A stretch of 64,000 bases of DNA. It comes from Phoma sp. XZ068 (taxonomy: Eukaryota > Ascomycota > Dothideomycetes > Pleosporales > Didymellaceae). Both the position numbers and the translations under genes were made by a program. Location: contig RBKR01000016.1 of the NCBI GenBank assembly GCA_004835665.1, positions 310,001 through 374,000 of the forward strand. The letters run 5' to 3'. How positions within the stretch are numbered: the first letter of the stretch is position 1; each line of letters starts with the position of its first letter. Below, piece by piece: positions 35,975 through 47,051 of the stretch. A model generated the notes under the pieces. That model was not told where the DNA came from. It saw only the letters and a list, made by a program, of their open reading frames with translations, and ran no database searches.

Positions 35975-37375
35975 TTAAGCGTCGTCGATATCGAGTACAA
36001 GCTCAACACCTGCCAGTTGACAGGCATCTATCAGGTAGTTGGCAGCAAATACAGGTGCAGGTCTCCAAGTGCATTCTACCTTCTTCAACTTGGGCAGGGA
36101 TACTGCGCAGTCGATGCTCAACTGGTGAATTGCATCTTCGATATCGTCTTCCCACTCAGTCTTGATGATCAAAATCTCTAGGGATTCTGGCAGAAGTGTA
36201 GACAATGCCGGTGGCTCCGAGGTATCATCGTCGCCCCATAGCACAAGGCCGGCAACATCAAGATGCCTTAGAACCGTAAATTCGCGGAGACTACCGATTG
36301 CTGGTATGATCTGGTCGAAATCCACACGCCACGCGGATTCTGAGGTGTCGATGGTAAGATATTCTAGGGTCTGCCGAACCCGGTGTAGAGATTGTTGAAG
36401 CGCGGGAAGATCCACTGGGAAGCTTGGAAGGAATTGGTCCGTCCATTGCCAACGACAGCTAAAGCGCTCCAACGAGGCGCATCCCCTGAGGTGGGCATCT
36501 AGGCTTCCAAAATAGGCATCCTGAACTGTCAGGGACAATTCTTCCATGAATGGCGGCCGTCCAAACTCGAGACATTTGGTCTCGGGGATGATCAGCCTGC
36601 GTAGGTAGTCGACCAGATGTCCACTCGGTTCTTCAGGACTTGAAATTATCATTCGCATAGAGTACATGTCCTCGGAATCGCCTTTCAGCCACAACCGGCT
36701 GAATGTGCCAGGACGGCCGTGTCGTTTGAACGCCAGCAAAGGTAAGACTTCCACTGTATCTGGAAGCGCGAAGTCCTGAACGTTATCTGTGATCGTGAGC
36801 AGGACCGTAAAAGCGCTAAAAGGATTCAAATCCCACAGGCGTCTGAAAGCTGCACATAGTTGTTGGAGGATAGGATCGGAGATAGTTTCGGGTTCCTGGT
36901 CTGAGGGTGTGCTCGCAATTTTATGGCGCAAGTCCTTCGTTGTTTCTGGCGATGGAACCAACCATTGTGCGGAATCTATGTGATCATGGTATTTAGATTG
37001 ATCTGAGGCAGTGAGACGCTCGAACATGGTTGGCACAGTCGAACTGAACGTCGTAAATTCAATGTACTGAATGTGTTGGGCTAGTTCAAGCTTGTTGAGA
37101 AGAGTCTGAAGCAGCGATCGCATACAGGAGTGCCCCGGAGTCTGTATGATGCACTGGTACAGATACGGGGTAGTGATGGCATTGAATTTCCGACAGCTTG
37201 AGGCCAGCCCATGTAGGGTACGTACAGTGACCCCATTCATACAGCGGCGCTGCTGTTCAGCCTCTTCATCGACAAGATAACCACGCACAATGCGTAGCTG
37301 CGATACAATGGCAATGAGGAGCTCGTCGGGAAGCTCGGCTATGAAGCAGATAGCAAGACCTATAGCTGCATCCAT
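35975..37375 (-). CDS. F-box-like protein
   Basis: A single exon of 466 aa. Residues about 12-75 fit a fungal F-box: FIAELPDELLIAIVSQL, then RTLHGLASSCRKFNAITTPYLYQCI. The rest is a Leu-rich region with irregular repeats (for example LPALQQSLHRVRQTLEYL and LREFTVLRHLDVAGLVLW), as in the leucine-rich substrate-binding part of F-box proteins, ending LDIDDA. F-box proteins link substrates to SCF ubiquitin ligases, but the target here is unknown. It resembles the gene at 40,162-41,496 in architecture (F-box then RTLHxLxxxSxxL, same length), so the two may be distant paralogues facing opposite ways. The ATG at 37,375 is the first in frame. Confidence 0.82.
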   Translation of the reverse strand: MDAAIGLAICFIAELPDELLIAIVSQLRIVRGYLVDEEAEQQRRCMNGVTVRTLHGLASSCRKFNAITTPYLYQCIIQTPGHSCMRSLLQTLLNKLELAQHIQYIEFTTFSSTVPTMFERLTASDQSKYHDHIDSAQWLVPSPETTKDLRHKIASTPSDQEPETISDPILQQLCAAFRRLWDLNPFSAFTVLLTITDNVQDFALPDTVEVLPLLAFKRHGRPGTFSRLWLKGDSEDMYSMRMIISSPEEPSGHLVDYLRRLIIPETKCLEFGRPPFMEELSLTVQDAYFGSLDAHLRGCASLERFSCRWQWTDQFLPSFPVDLPALQQSLHRVRQTLEYLTIDTSESAWRVDFDQIIPAIGSLREFTVLRHLDVAGLVLWGDDDTSEPPALSTLLPESLEILIIKTEWEDDIEDAIHQLSIDCAVSLPKLKKVECTWRPAPVFAANYLIDACQLAGVELVLDIDDA

Positions 37376-38044
37376 ACCAGCTTCAAAACTGCAGACCTGG
37401 AGTTCCTGGATACTCTAAGCGCCCTACTCGACAGCTGACTCTGGGTCTCTAAATTTGAGCCCCTAGGGCTTTTATTGGGCTATCCTCTGGGAGATCGTCA
37501 TCGGAATGCAGTGGCTTGACGATTGAAGTCTGCATCGGAACGCCCTCGAAAATCGGCATCGGTTAATTAACAAACATATCTTGATTGTGGGTGTGCATGA
37601 TGTGAAAGCCTTCGACACGCCGACTCAAAGAAAGTTCAGATCACGCTTGCTGACCATTCCTTTTGGGGACTAGTTTTAGCTCACCCAATTATCAAGTCAA
37701 CACCACAGTCTACCATGGTTCTGTGGGCAGCAACAGCAAGGACACTGCTACCTTCACTTGCACTTGTCAGTCTAGCTGTTGTTGGGTTGTTCAACCTTCC
37801 CTTGGTGCAACTGGAATACTCACGGGGGCGACCGTGTCGAACTGTAACAAATATGAGTAATTCGAGCACTTTTCGACTCTGAGAACCACTGAAATACTTT
37901 AAACCATTCATAGTAGACAACTAGCCTTCGTTTGCTCTGGTAATTCAAATGCTTCTGTCGGCCCCGCCATCTGACCGATACACTCAGCAGTCTCACTCCC
38001 AACCCAACCAATATTGTACCTGATTATCACCCTTACTATTGGAA
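37376..38044. other. Intergenic with a possible small Cys-containing exon
   Basis: Within this gap the plus strand is open at 37,663-37,860 for 66 codons without an ATG. Its composition is coding-like (Thr/Ser-rich, then C-T-C-x-x-x-C-C-W and a late Cys) and it ends TGA/TAA-free until TAA at 37,858. It could be the last exon of a small secreted protein whose first exon is lost or unrecognised. I found no signal peptide upstream. The right end contains the leader of the secreted protein gene at 38,045. Confidence 0.35.
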
Positions 38045-38497
38045 ATGAAGACCCTCAGCACCATATTCACCCTAATGGGTGCTGTAGTGACTGCAATCGC
38101 CGTTGCCCTCCCTCAAGTTCCCAACTGCAGTTTCACCTCCGTCAAAGGCGATTATGTGTACCCGACTCCCGCAACACCTGTCGTACCTCCAACCTGTAAG
38201 TTCGACTACCACAATGGTGAGAACGTCTGCCCACCTGCAGTGGCTCTTGATGCCGTTGCGCGTTCTACCGAGCTCGACTCGACCTTCATCGATGCCGCAG
38301 CCGCCCAGTGCGGTAACGAAGGTCTCCGCAAATGCACGCGCGAGCGTCAAGGTTCTGTCTGCAATCAAGGTCAGTGGATGGTCGTCCACCGCTGCGCAAT
38401 CGGACGGCAGTGCGACATGAAGGATGGCAACTTCTGCTGCCGAACACGTGGTCCTGGCTTCAGCTGCAAGCATGCCACCTCACGCCGAGAACAATGA
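38045..38497 (+). CDS. Small secreted Cys-rich protein
   Basis: A single exon of 150 aa. It begins MKTLSTIFTLMGAVVTAIAVALP, a strong signal peptide. The mature part has a Pro/Thr-rich segment (YPTPATPVVPPTCKF) followed by an Asp/Ala helix-like part and a Cys-rich C-terminal half: about 11 Cys, including GNFCCRTRGPGFSC. Size, secretion and Cys content are those of candidate effector or antimicrobial-type proteins, but no family is recognised. The frame is intact and lies beside an F-box gene and a carbonic anhydrase. The chosen ATG is the one that opens the signal peptide; the preceding TTG is not a start. Confidence 0.75.
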   Translation: MKTLSTIFTLMGAVVTAIAVALPQVPNCSFTSVKGDYVYPTPATPVVPPTCKFDYHNGENVCPPAVALDAVARSTELDSTFIDAAAAQCGNEGLRKCTRERQGSVCNQGQWMVVHRCAIGRQCDMKDGNFCCRTRGPGFSCKHATSRREQ

Positions 38498-39331
38498 ACA
38501 ACGCCTGATGCGTAAGAATACACTCCACAGTTCCGTGTTCTTCTGTTGGCCACATAGTTCTACGTACGAGGTGGCATCCAAATAGACTTGCGACAATACG
38601 CCTTGCTCAAGGCAGACTGGTCAGAACTGCCGATCGAATGGGTGGGGAAAGGATTGGCATTTGAGCTGCCAGAGATGCTGGATGCATACATCTCTAAGGA
38701 CAGACAAGGCCTTCCATAATTCTCGGAATAGTTTGCTAGGATTGGGACGGCTAGATCAAGTGGTGCTAAAGTTGCTCGAATGGTTCACAGGCGCTGGATA
38801 AGGCACAAAGGACAATCCTCGTTTAGCTCTGCAATCTCCTTTCTTTCAAGTCACGAAATAATGCAGTCGGTCGAGTGTGCACCCTATCGAAGCTCATTAC
38901 GCTATGTGAGTACCTTGTCTGGCTCATTACCATAGCACAAATATCATAAGTGACAATAGGTTGTTGTTAGTAAAATGGAGAAGACGCGCTCGAGGCTTTC
39001 CTCCGATCCATTCCGATTACAGTCTAGATCGGAATCCAGCCGCCTCCCTTGTCTTATGCAACACGAGAATCTATGAATTGTAAATATTCGGCTTGTTGGA
39101 CTGATAAACATAGGACCGGATGCAGGATTGGATGCTGCCTCTAGCTTGCCAAGCTCCCGGCATTGATACAGTGTCGCAATAAAGCCCCGCAATTTCATCA
39201 TTGTGTGATCGCCAGCTGAATGTTGGAGCTACACGCGTTGAGAGTTAGGTATATATTCATAACGACTCCAACACGGTACTCAGGTTATACAATCCCAACT
39301 ACAACTACAAGCGCACTAGTATCCAGTCAGA
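38498..39331. other. Intergenic, one orphan open frame
   Basis: About 830 bp. A plus-strand frame at 38,558-38,719 lacks an early ATG but reads coding-like (VRGGIQIDL, ADWSELPIEWVGKGLAFELP). It may be a fragment of a lost gene. A TATA-like element sits at about 39,250-39,257, upstream of the carbonic anhydrase. Confidence 0.4.
39250..39257 (+). promoter_or_regulatory. TATA-like element upstream of carbonic anhydrase
   Basis: TATATATT about 75 nt before the ATG at 39,332. Position and sequence fit a TATA box, but no transcription start is known. Confidence 0.35.
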
Positions 39332-39884
39332 ATGTCGACCAATGGCACGCAAAATCTCGAACAGGGCAACAGAGCCTATGTTGCAGAGTTTACGCAGGGA
39401 CATCTAGCTCTACCGCCTAGCCAAAAGTACGCGATCTTAACATGCATGGATGCTCGTATAGATCCTGCAGCTGCTTTTGGTGCGTTCACCTCAAATGACA
39501 TTGATGTGTATGCTAATCTTTGTAGGCATTCCGCTTGGCGCAGCCCATGTCATCCGCAACGCTGGCGCATCTGCTCGTGACGCATTTCGTTCTCTCGTTA
39601 TATCACAACAACTATTAGGTACAACAGAAATTCTGCTTATCAAGCATACTGGATGCGGAATGCTCACATTCGACAACGAGACGGCCAAGGGTCTCGTCCG
39701 GAAAAACAAGGGTGAAGCCGCAGCTAAAGAGGTTGAACATATCGACTTCTTGACATTCCCAGATCTCGAGGCGAAAGTGAAGGAGGATGTCGAGTGGCTA
39801 AAAGGTACCGCTATTGAGGAGGGGATTAGGATCACCGGTTGGGTGTACGAGGTCGAGACTGGTCGGGCGAGACAGGTAGTGTGA
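39332..39884 (+). CDS. Beta-class carbonic anhydrase
   Basis: Two exons, 39,332-39,479 and 39,526-39,884, joined over a 46-nt intron (GTGCGT...TTTGTAG); the product is 168 aa. Zinc ligands are visible: Cys38 in TCMDARID, His90 and Cys93 in KHTGCGML, with the Asp40/Arg42 dyad. VIRNAGASARDAFRSLVISQQLLGTTEI is the conserved middle block. It interconverts carbon dioxide and bicarbonate. At 168 aa it is short, like the compact bacterial-type beta enzymes. There is no targeting signal at the start, so cytosol is likely. Confidence 0.93.
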
Positions 39885-40161
39885 TCGAGCTCAGTATATG
39901 TTCAAAGCCTTCACTTCAGGCAGTATTACGTTTTAAGTGCACTGGAGCGCAGAGTGAACCGCATGATGACAACGTCACCCAAGATTCTGTGCGGAGACCT
40001 TGACTAACTTGAATGGGGCTAGTCCCATTTAGCTCCTGCCTGGAAACTTCTTGTGCTCCCGACACAACAACTACGCCAAATGTGCAGCCCTTTGCACAGG
40101 GCGCAACTCCATGATTTCACATCTGTGAGAGCTAAGCGATTGCCATTTATCCCATCTCAGA

Positions 40162-41496
40162 ATGTCCTCGCTGGACGACTTACCTGACGAAATACTACTT
40201 GAAGTTGTACGCCGCCTGGAAGCCCGTCGTTCCTACGAAACACAATCCTTAGCATTTCGACACAACAGGATCGAGAAAGGAAGACAACATGAGAACGACG
40301 TGAGGCAACGGACTCTGCATGCGCTCTGCCTGGCTTCTCATCACTTGCGGTGCATCTCGCTTCCAAGTCTATACACTTCGTCCATTACCTGCGCCACAAG
40401 GGGCGGGCTTAGACGACTCAAATTGCTGCACAGAACTATCAAAAATTCCAACAAAGCACTAAATCCAAAAAAGCCTTTGGGCGAGCATATAAAATACGTC
40501 GAAAACCGACTTGCAGACTACCTGGGCAACAGTCTACAGAACGACGAGGTATTTCAACAAACATTGGCTGCTAGTTACTTTCAGTTACTTGCCAAGCTGG
40601 TGTTGTGCGCGCCCAACATCGAACATCTCTGCGTCGTCAGCCTGGAGCATGAGGATGTATCATTCTGGAACCACTTGCTAGGCCAGTCACAACCTTCCGT
40701 CAGCAATGGACCTGCCAAGCTTAAATATCTTGTCACTCAGATCCACGCTCATGCATGGTCCTCCGCGCCTGGAGTCTCAGTATTTGAGCTTATATCACGG
40801 AAACTAGACTCGCTTCCCATGCTTTCAGAGTTCAAAATTTCGGGGGCTACCACCAATCGGGACCACGGGCTGGCCTTCCACCTTGATGAGATCCCAAAGT
40901 TAAGTCGACTAGACCTCACAGAGTGTAATCTTGAAACCCTGGAGGTGGCTCACTTGCTACTGGCCTGCAAAAATGTACGAAACTTTACCTGCAAATGGGC
41001 GTTCCTCAACGATGCATATGTTGGGCCAGCTGGACTTCACGCTGCCCTTCTAGCCCGCGCGAATACGCTGGAGACCCTCGTCTTGGACTTCCGGGAAATC
41101 AGATATAGCCCCCACATTCAACCTGGGTCGACGATACTTGGCTCTTTGCGACCCATGAATACTCTGAAGATGTTGGAAGTCAGTGAGATTGGATTTTTGA
41201 GCAGCGAAACCTCACTCTTAGATTTTCCCGACCAGGCCTTGGAATGTGAGATATCTGCCTTGTTACCTGAAAGCCTGTCGCAAATGACACTGCTCGCTCA
41301 TGGCGCTCACAACAGCTACGAAGATGGCGTTCTTGAGGATGCTTCGTGCCTGTGGCGACTAGCCCACGACCGCAGGACATTACTGCCAAACCTGAAGTTG
41401 TTGTGTGTATTAGCGAGATATGAGCTTGTCGCACCGAATCTCGTGACCGCATTCGAGAAGAACAATGTCTGCTTCTACTTTCAGCTGGAGGACTGA
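40162..41496 (+). CDS. F-box-like protein
   Basis: A single exon of 444 aa. It starts with an F-box (MSSLDDLPDEILLEVVRRLE, then RTLHALCLASHHLRCISLPSLY) and continues with Leu-rich segments: LVLCAPNIEHLCVVSLEH, LSRLDLTECNLETLEVAHLLLACKNVRNF and LETLVLDFREI. These look like degenerate leucine-rich repeats for substrate binding. It is likely an SCF ubiquitin-ligase adaptor; target unknown. Its length and layout resemble the F-box gene at 35,975-37,375. Confidence 0.82.
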   Translation: MSSLDDLPDEILLEVVRRLEARRSYETQSLAFRHNRIEKGRQHENDVRQRTLHALCLASHHLRCISLPSLYTSSITCATRGGLRRLKLLHRTIKNSNKALNPKKPLGEHIKYVENRLADYLGNSLQNDEVFQQTLAASYFQLLAKLVLCAPNIEHLCVVSLEHEDVSFWNHLLGQSQPSVSNGPAKLKYLVTQIHAHAWSSAPGVSVFELISRKLDSLPMLSEFKISGATTNRDHGLAFHLDEIPKLSRLDLTECNLETLEVAHLLLACKNVRNFTCKWAFLNDAYVGPAGLHAALLARANTLETLVLDFREIRYSPHIQPGSTILGSLRPMNTLKMLEVSEIGFLSSETSLLDFPDQALECEISALLPESLSQMTLLAHGAHNSYEDGVLEDASCLWRLAHDRRTLLPNLKLLCVLARYELVAPNLVTAFEKNNVCFYFQLED

Positions 41497-41620
41497 GAGG
41501 ATATTAATACATGAGTGATTTGGTACCTCTGACCTTTGGACTCACTTGGCCCATCCTGTCGGTTTGTCCAGCGACCTTTACTTCAAGCGTTCGTTCAGCG
41601 CCCGCCTCCACGCCCTTCTG

Positions 41621-41629
41621 ATATATATA
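41621..41629 (+). promoter_or_regulatory. TATA-like element before the coiled-coil gene
   Basis: ATATATATA followed by a CT-rich tract about 190 nt before the ATG at 41,816, a common fungal promoter layout. The gap 41,497-41,815 holds nothing else recognisable. Confidence 0.35.
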
Positions 41630-41815
41630 CTTCCTTTTTGCCACGCTACGAAGCTTTCTTTTTACTACTATATTCAACCCAGTCTTTAGTAGAATAATTT
41701 GCTCTTTTGCAGGTTCTATCTAGCCCCCACTCCTGGTAACTTACAACCACAACTACGAGTCTCGAGCCTTGTGGGCTCCTAACCTTCACATTGATTACAC
41801 CTTCAACAATCACTC

Positions 41816-44091
41816 ATGGCTTCAACTCCCGCAACGGAGTGGTCCATCTCTGGTTCTGCAGCAGAAGCCCAAGGGATATCGCTCGATACACCTCGCTCTC
41901 CTGTCGCCAGAGCCATCTTTGCGTGCCTAGCTTCAGCTCCACCCAACTCCGATAAGATGTCTGACACAGTGATCTCCAGTTCACCCCGGCTATCAGCGGT
42001 AAAAACTGAGAGTGACGACACTCTTGAAGAAGCAGATATCGTTGCGCGTGATCAATCGACATCTCCGGAAGCAGAGGGAGACATCGACGAATGTGCAGCG
42101 GTAAAGACCATTGGCAACCATAACCCTATGCAGCAAAACGTCATGAGCGCTGACGATGCTGGTCTGCAGAATGAGATGATCAAGATGGCGATTAATCAAG
42201 AAAATGGCCACAAAGACACATCTCAAGCCAATGATCTCGATACTGCAGCACCAAACAATAACACTTACGGATCACGACTTGAAGAGCGAGCTTCCGCAGG
42301 GGAGCCGACCGTTACTAGTCAGGCACTATCCGTTACATCCGCGCTCGACAGCAGTGAGGAAGAGAAGGAGCAGCACGAGACCACGAACACTATGCAGAAG
42401 GATGGTGTGGCGGGAAAAGATGAAACTCGAAGTAACAGCGCAGTCGAGTCGCTTGTGGGCGATCAGAATGCGGTTAGAGAATCACAGGGTTACAAATTTT
42501 CCGCGTCAGTACTGCCTCGAAGCATGCCTCCGCACTTACGCTCTGCTTGCAAGACGCCAAACACGCAGCACTCCGGCTTCCAGGAGGGAAAAGTAAGTTG
42601 AGATGATCTACTGTGAAATGTACTGATAGTTGCCAGCGTGACTGGCCAGCTCCTATATTGCGTGCGCCTCGAGGCTACTATCCACCGGCTGGGTTGCAGC
42701 CTTCACGCCCACAGCTAGACTACGATGAGCTCCAGCGTACGAAGGCTCAACTCATGAAGCTTCGAAGCGATCTAGAAGTTGAGCGCAAGGTCAACGCAGA
42801 AATTCGAAAGACTGTCGGAGCCGAGAAGCAAGCAAGTATCGGTGCTGCCATGTCCGATATGTTGACCAATCTACTTCAGAAACAAGCAGATGCACTTGCA
42901 GCAAAGGCCAATTTTCGAGAGCAGGAGCGACAGTTACAGTATCGTGAGCAGAAAATTGCACAGCTTGAAGAGTATCTCTCTAGTGGACAGCGGCAGCTCA
43001 AGCTCCAACTCGAGCAGCAGGGAATTCAGCCAATGAGCGTTGTAGACGAGGCCAATTTGCGTCGTGAGGTCGAGATGAAAATCAGACACCAGTTCTCCGA
43101 CATGGAAGGCAAGATAGATATCCAAGTTGAGCGCCTGCGCCATCAAGAGGCCGCCCAGAAGATCCGCGAGCAACAGTACAAGGTGTTGATTCGAGACGCT
43201 ATGGAGAATGAAAGCCGCGAAGAGCTTATGAGTACTGTACAGGCTCAGGTCGCCGACGCCAAAGTCGTAGAATCGGAGTACCAACGTGGTCTCACTGAGT
43301 ATCAGGTGATTGGAAGTGGAAACCCTTCCGAGGCAGCACTCAAGCAAGAGTTCCTAAAGGGATATGCTGCATGTTATCGCTCTCAGACTGCTCTGTACAA
43401 CATGCGCAAAGGTCACATCACTGCAGACAGCTCTGAACTTGCATTCTTATTCGATCCCACACACGCTCAGAATCCTCACAATATAGGATTCAGTATCTGT
43501 CGTATGGAAGCAGCTGTTGAGAAGTTCGCGGACGAAACAGTCGGAGCAGTAGTAGCTCGCAAGGCAATGGAGGACAGTACAGGTTGGGCAACCGCCATTG
43601 CAGCCGAACCATATGCGATTTCACCACCCGTCACTCGTCAAGCTCAGTTGACTGATGCAGTCCCACTCCCGTCCTCCCAGGCTACATACCATCCGGTTCA
43701 AGCACGTCCATCGCAGCACGCGCCCTCAGAACAGAGACAGCAAATGGAACATACGCAGCAGGAGGAAGCATCTCGCAGGTGAGTATTGATTCTTGCTATA
43801 AGGATTTATCGCTCACTACATCATAGCTCCGTCCCGCCACGGTCCACCTTTGCCGGCGAGCTGCGCGGGTCCTCGTCAGCAGGGCGTAACGGTGTCTCCG
43901 CAAGCCGGTCCAATCCACATCCCACTTCGAGCGCACGTAGTACCACTCCTGACACTCTTATGCCTACCTTCACCAGAGCAGGCCGGACAGGTTGTATGGG
44001 TGAAGGTATCTATGCTGGACGTCGCACTATTCGTTACGAGGAGGACTCTGGAGTCGAGCCCGCGTCTCCAAATCTTATCGATCTGTTCTAA
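41816..44091 (+). CDS. Coiled-coil protein of unknown function
   Basis: Three exons: 41,816-42,592, 42,637-43,778 and 43,827-44,091, with introns of 44 and 48 nt; the product is 727 aa. The first 260 residues are low-complexity, acidic and Ser/Thr/Glu-rich. From about 290 to 430 there is a long coiled coil rich in Glu, Gln, Lys and Arg (for example LQRTKAQLMKLRSDLEVERKVN and REQERQLQYREQKIAQLEEYL). A shorter globular segment follows with a helical block (LKQEFLKGYAACYRSQTALYNMRKGH). The C-terminus is disordered and Ser/Arg-rich, ending NLIDLF. No enzyme domain or localisation signal was recognised. It may be a scaffold or filament-type protein. The exon joins keep frame. Confidence 0.75.
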
Positions 44092-45796
44092 GTTCGCAAC
44101 GCGCAGGCTCTTTGCGATGCGGAAAGCATTAATGGTACTAATCAAAGACAGTACTGGTTTACTCATTGGTCGCAGGCCTGAGATTCTGGTCCGTCCGAAT
44201 TCGCTGGCTGGTGATGAAAACGGTTGGATGGTGGAGCGAATCTGAACTTGAGGCGAAGCTCTTAGATATCAACTTTTCGGTGACTCCAGATTCCAATAGC
44301 GTTATCACTAAAGAACGAGATCTAGTTTTACACAGACATGTTTCGACGTGGTACGCAAACTCGTTATTCACTGATAATGCTGCCATCATTGGCGCGTCCA
44401 AAATAAATTGGACCACAAGTAAAAGGTTTCAGGTGTACCTCTCTCACTTGATGAAATAATCAGATTATCACAACACTTCTTCGTGGCCAATGTGCTGGAG
44501 GCGTCCCACTTTGCAAAAGCAAGGCTCTTCCAACAACTGCAGCATCAGGCCAAAGGATGGATATCTTGTGCGCGGCTTACACTACTGCTTGCGAATTCGA
44601 AGTGTGCTAAGCTTGTGGAGTTAGTTTGTTTAGTACATGTACAGGGAGTAAAGAGACGTGAAGTGAGGTGTGCGTGACACTTCCCTGTCGCGGCTTCCCT
44701 GGCCTCACGACTGTCGGCTTACTCCATACTAGACTTGTCTGACTTTGTCACTTACAATAACGGACTTCAACCTTTCTTCAGCCTCATTCTTTGACATATG
44801 CATGATCACAGAAAAATGCCGAGTACCAATGAAACAGTCAACCATAGAATTTCCAAGACATGTCTTGTGTCGCCTGACGCAGGGTGGAAGCTTGTTTCGC
44901 TTTCACGAGCTTCAAAACATCGCAATTTGACGCCTCATTAGAGTACGCCAACCACATGGATGGGAAAATCTACTAGGAATACAGATGACAGTATTCGGTT
45001 TGATTCAGCTTGCTGCGTTACTGCCCAAGCTGTTTTCGTTGCCCAAGGTCAGAGCAGGCTGACAATGCTACGCCAATCGTTTGCGCCTCATTTCCCTCGG
45101 CTACAATCCTACAACTTCCCACCAACCGCAGTCCGAGCGCAACAGGACTCTTGTACCTGTGGCTGTGTGTATGACTGCTTGGCAGGCGAATCACTATTCA
45201 GAATTTGCGAGTAATGGAGCAACCCGTTCTTCTAACGGTAACCAGATTGAGACACAATGGCAGCCGGTGAACGAGACAGGACGCCGCCTGCCGTCAACTT
45301 TGAGTATCCGCCAGCCTGTCCCGCTCGAGGCATACTGCCTTCTTGGGCAATGCATATCATGAAGCTAGTGCCTGTGTGTTTCGCGGCGACTGTTCGAGGT
45401 ACTTCCATGCCAACACATGCAGCTTCACATTCTACTTGCGCACTAGGATAGCCACAGCAGTATACTACACGAGTAAGTGCCTCCGCGTTGTACCCATTCG
45501 TTAGGTCAACAGAAGCAGAACGCTGCAAAGGATGATGGACATTTGCGGCGTATCAGCATGTGGATATCTGCAACCCGATTGAGCCATGCATGTTGTCTAC
45601 TGGTGGAGCAGAACCACCGCTTCATTATTTCTCAAGTTCAACAGGCTTCATGGGCCGGGGGTTTGGTCATAACAGTGATACTAACCCGCTTGACAGAACC
45701 TCAAAACGGCCTTTACCCCTTAGCACAAACTCACGATGCCAACTCTGAATTTGATACAAACTTGTGACTTGATAGTTTGAGATTCTCGGTTACAAC
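44092..45796. other. Intergenic, possible upstream exon of the next gene
   Basis: About 1.7 kb. Most has only random short frames. At about 45,587-45,748 the plus strand has a coding-like stretch (LSTGGAEPPLHYFSSSTGF, then FGHNSDTNPLDR) in the same frame as the downstream gene at 45,797. It is separated from that gene by stops without a clear donor site. It may be a missed first exon of that gene. Confidence 0.4.
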
Positions 45797-47051
45797 ATGC
45801 ATTCCAACTTCATTATACGGGGAGCGCATACCACAGATCAGACTTCCCCATGGGCTAGTCTTTCATTCGTATACGAAGTTGACTCTGACGAGCTGGCTGA
45901 TGCCCTCAGATCAGCTTTTCCGGAGCTCCGAACGTTACGCGAACGCAAGCATGCTGCAGTCATCAGTTTTTTTGAACGCGAACTTCAGGAGATGCGAAGC
46001 AATGCAACCCCAGTATCTGCAAGGACACCCCTAGGTCCTGATCAACCCGGCATGAGCCCTCCAGTAGAAGCTCGGATGGAGATGTGTGGTATTGTATACA
46101 ACAGAGATACTAAAGCACCTACTCTTTCGCTAGCAAGCTCATTCGACTCTGCAACATATCAGCAGTCGGAATCAAGCGGCGCAGCCATCAAGAAATCATG
46201 CTTGCAATCCTTGCCTGCGGACCCAACCCTAGCGACTTCCAGCACTCAGCTCGTCTTCAATGTATTCGATGGACGACCTATGCAACAGAAGTCCAAGAGG
46301 AAGATGACATCGGAAGAGCGACATGAGTACAGAGAAACTCGGCGCCGAGGCGCTTGTGCCAAATGCAAGCGCCATAAAGGCAAGGTGCGCACGTAAGATC
46401 GTTGATGGCTTGGATAGACGTTGACTGAATATAGTGCACGCACGTGGATAACAATGACGCTACGTCTGATGGTACTGATTTGGCAGCTGGGACTTCCAAA
46501 AGGTAAATGCGCCTAATACATCGCAGCGCAATGCTTACAAGCGTTGAAGGAGATCATCACTTGGACACGAACACGCAGAGCTTAGCACACCTCATAAACC
46601 CGAGTTTCCCGAGCATATGACGAACGTGTATATCAACGACCCTGATTCTTGTCGGCAACAGGCAGAATCTACACAGCAGCAACACGTTACAGATCTGAGT
46701 CGCCGCTCTAGTACCGGATCAGGACAACTGAGAATAGGTTCGAGCAAGCTTCAATGGCCAGGCGAGACAGTGCCTCAGCTTGACATGTCTGGGTATGTAA
46801 ACCAGTCACTCTTGTTCGAGCAAGCCCAAAGGTCTCTTGCAGACAACCAGATACCGCCCTATTGGCCAGATGGCACCCAATTCGACATGAGCCCAATGGA
46901 TACTACGGACTATTTTCAGCCTGAAAGTACTAGCCAGGGTAGCATGTTCCCAGGCTCTCCTTCCATATACATCCAAGGACCCGAACCGGAGGACTATTAT
47001 TCGACTGCGTATTCCTCGTCTGGCCAATGGAACCACACTACTCCCGGATGA
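45797..47051 (+). CDS. Putative transcription-factor-like protein with short Cys motif
   Basis: Three exons: 45,797-46,384, 46,435-46,502 and 46,550-47,051. Introns are 50 nt and 47 nt, the second with a weaker AAG acceptor; all joins keep frame, giving 385 aa. The key segment is KRKMTSEERHEYRETRRRGACAKCKRHKGK followed across the splice by CTHV. That gives a C-x2-C...C cluster in a strongly basic context, as in a group of fungal proteins resembling a half Zn2Cys6 domain, suggesting nucleic-acid binding in the nucleus. The rest is Ser/Gln/Tyr-rich and disordered (DYYSTAYSSSGQWNHTTPG). The frame continues open for 74 codons after the TGA at 47,049, to TAA at 47,274. The start could lie further upstream. 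Confidence 0.6.

Noticed and set aside
44745..44930. 61-codon plus-strand frame between the coiled-coil and Cys-motif genes
   Set aside because: Short, with no domain and no signal peptide; treated as chance.
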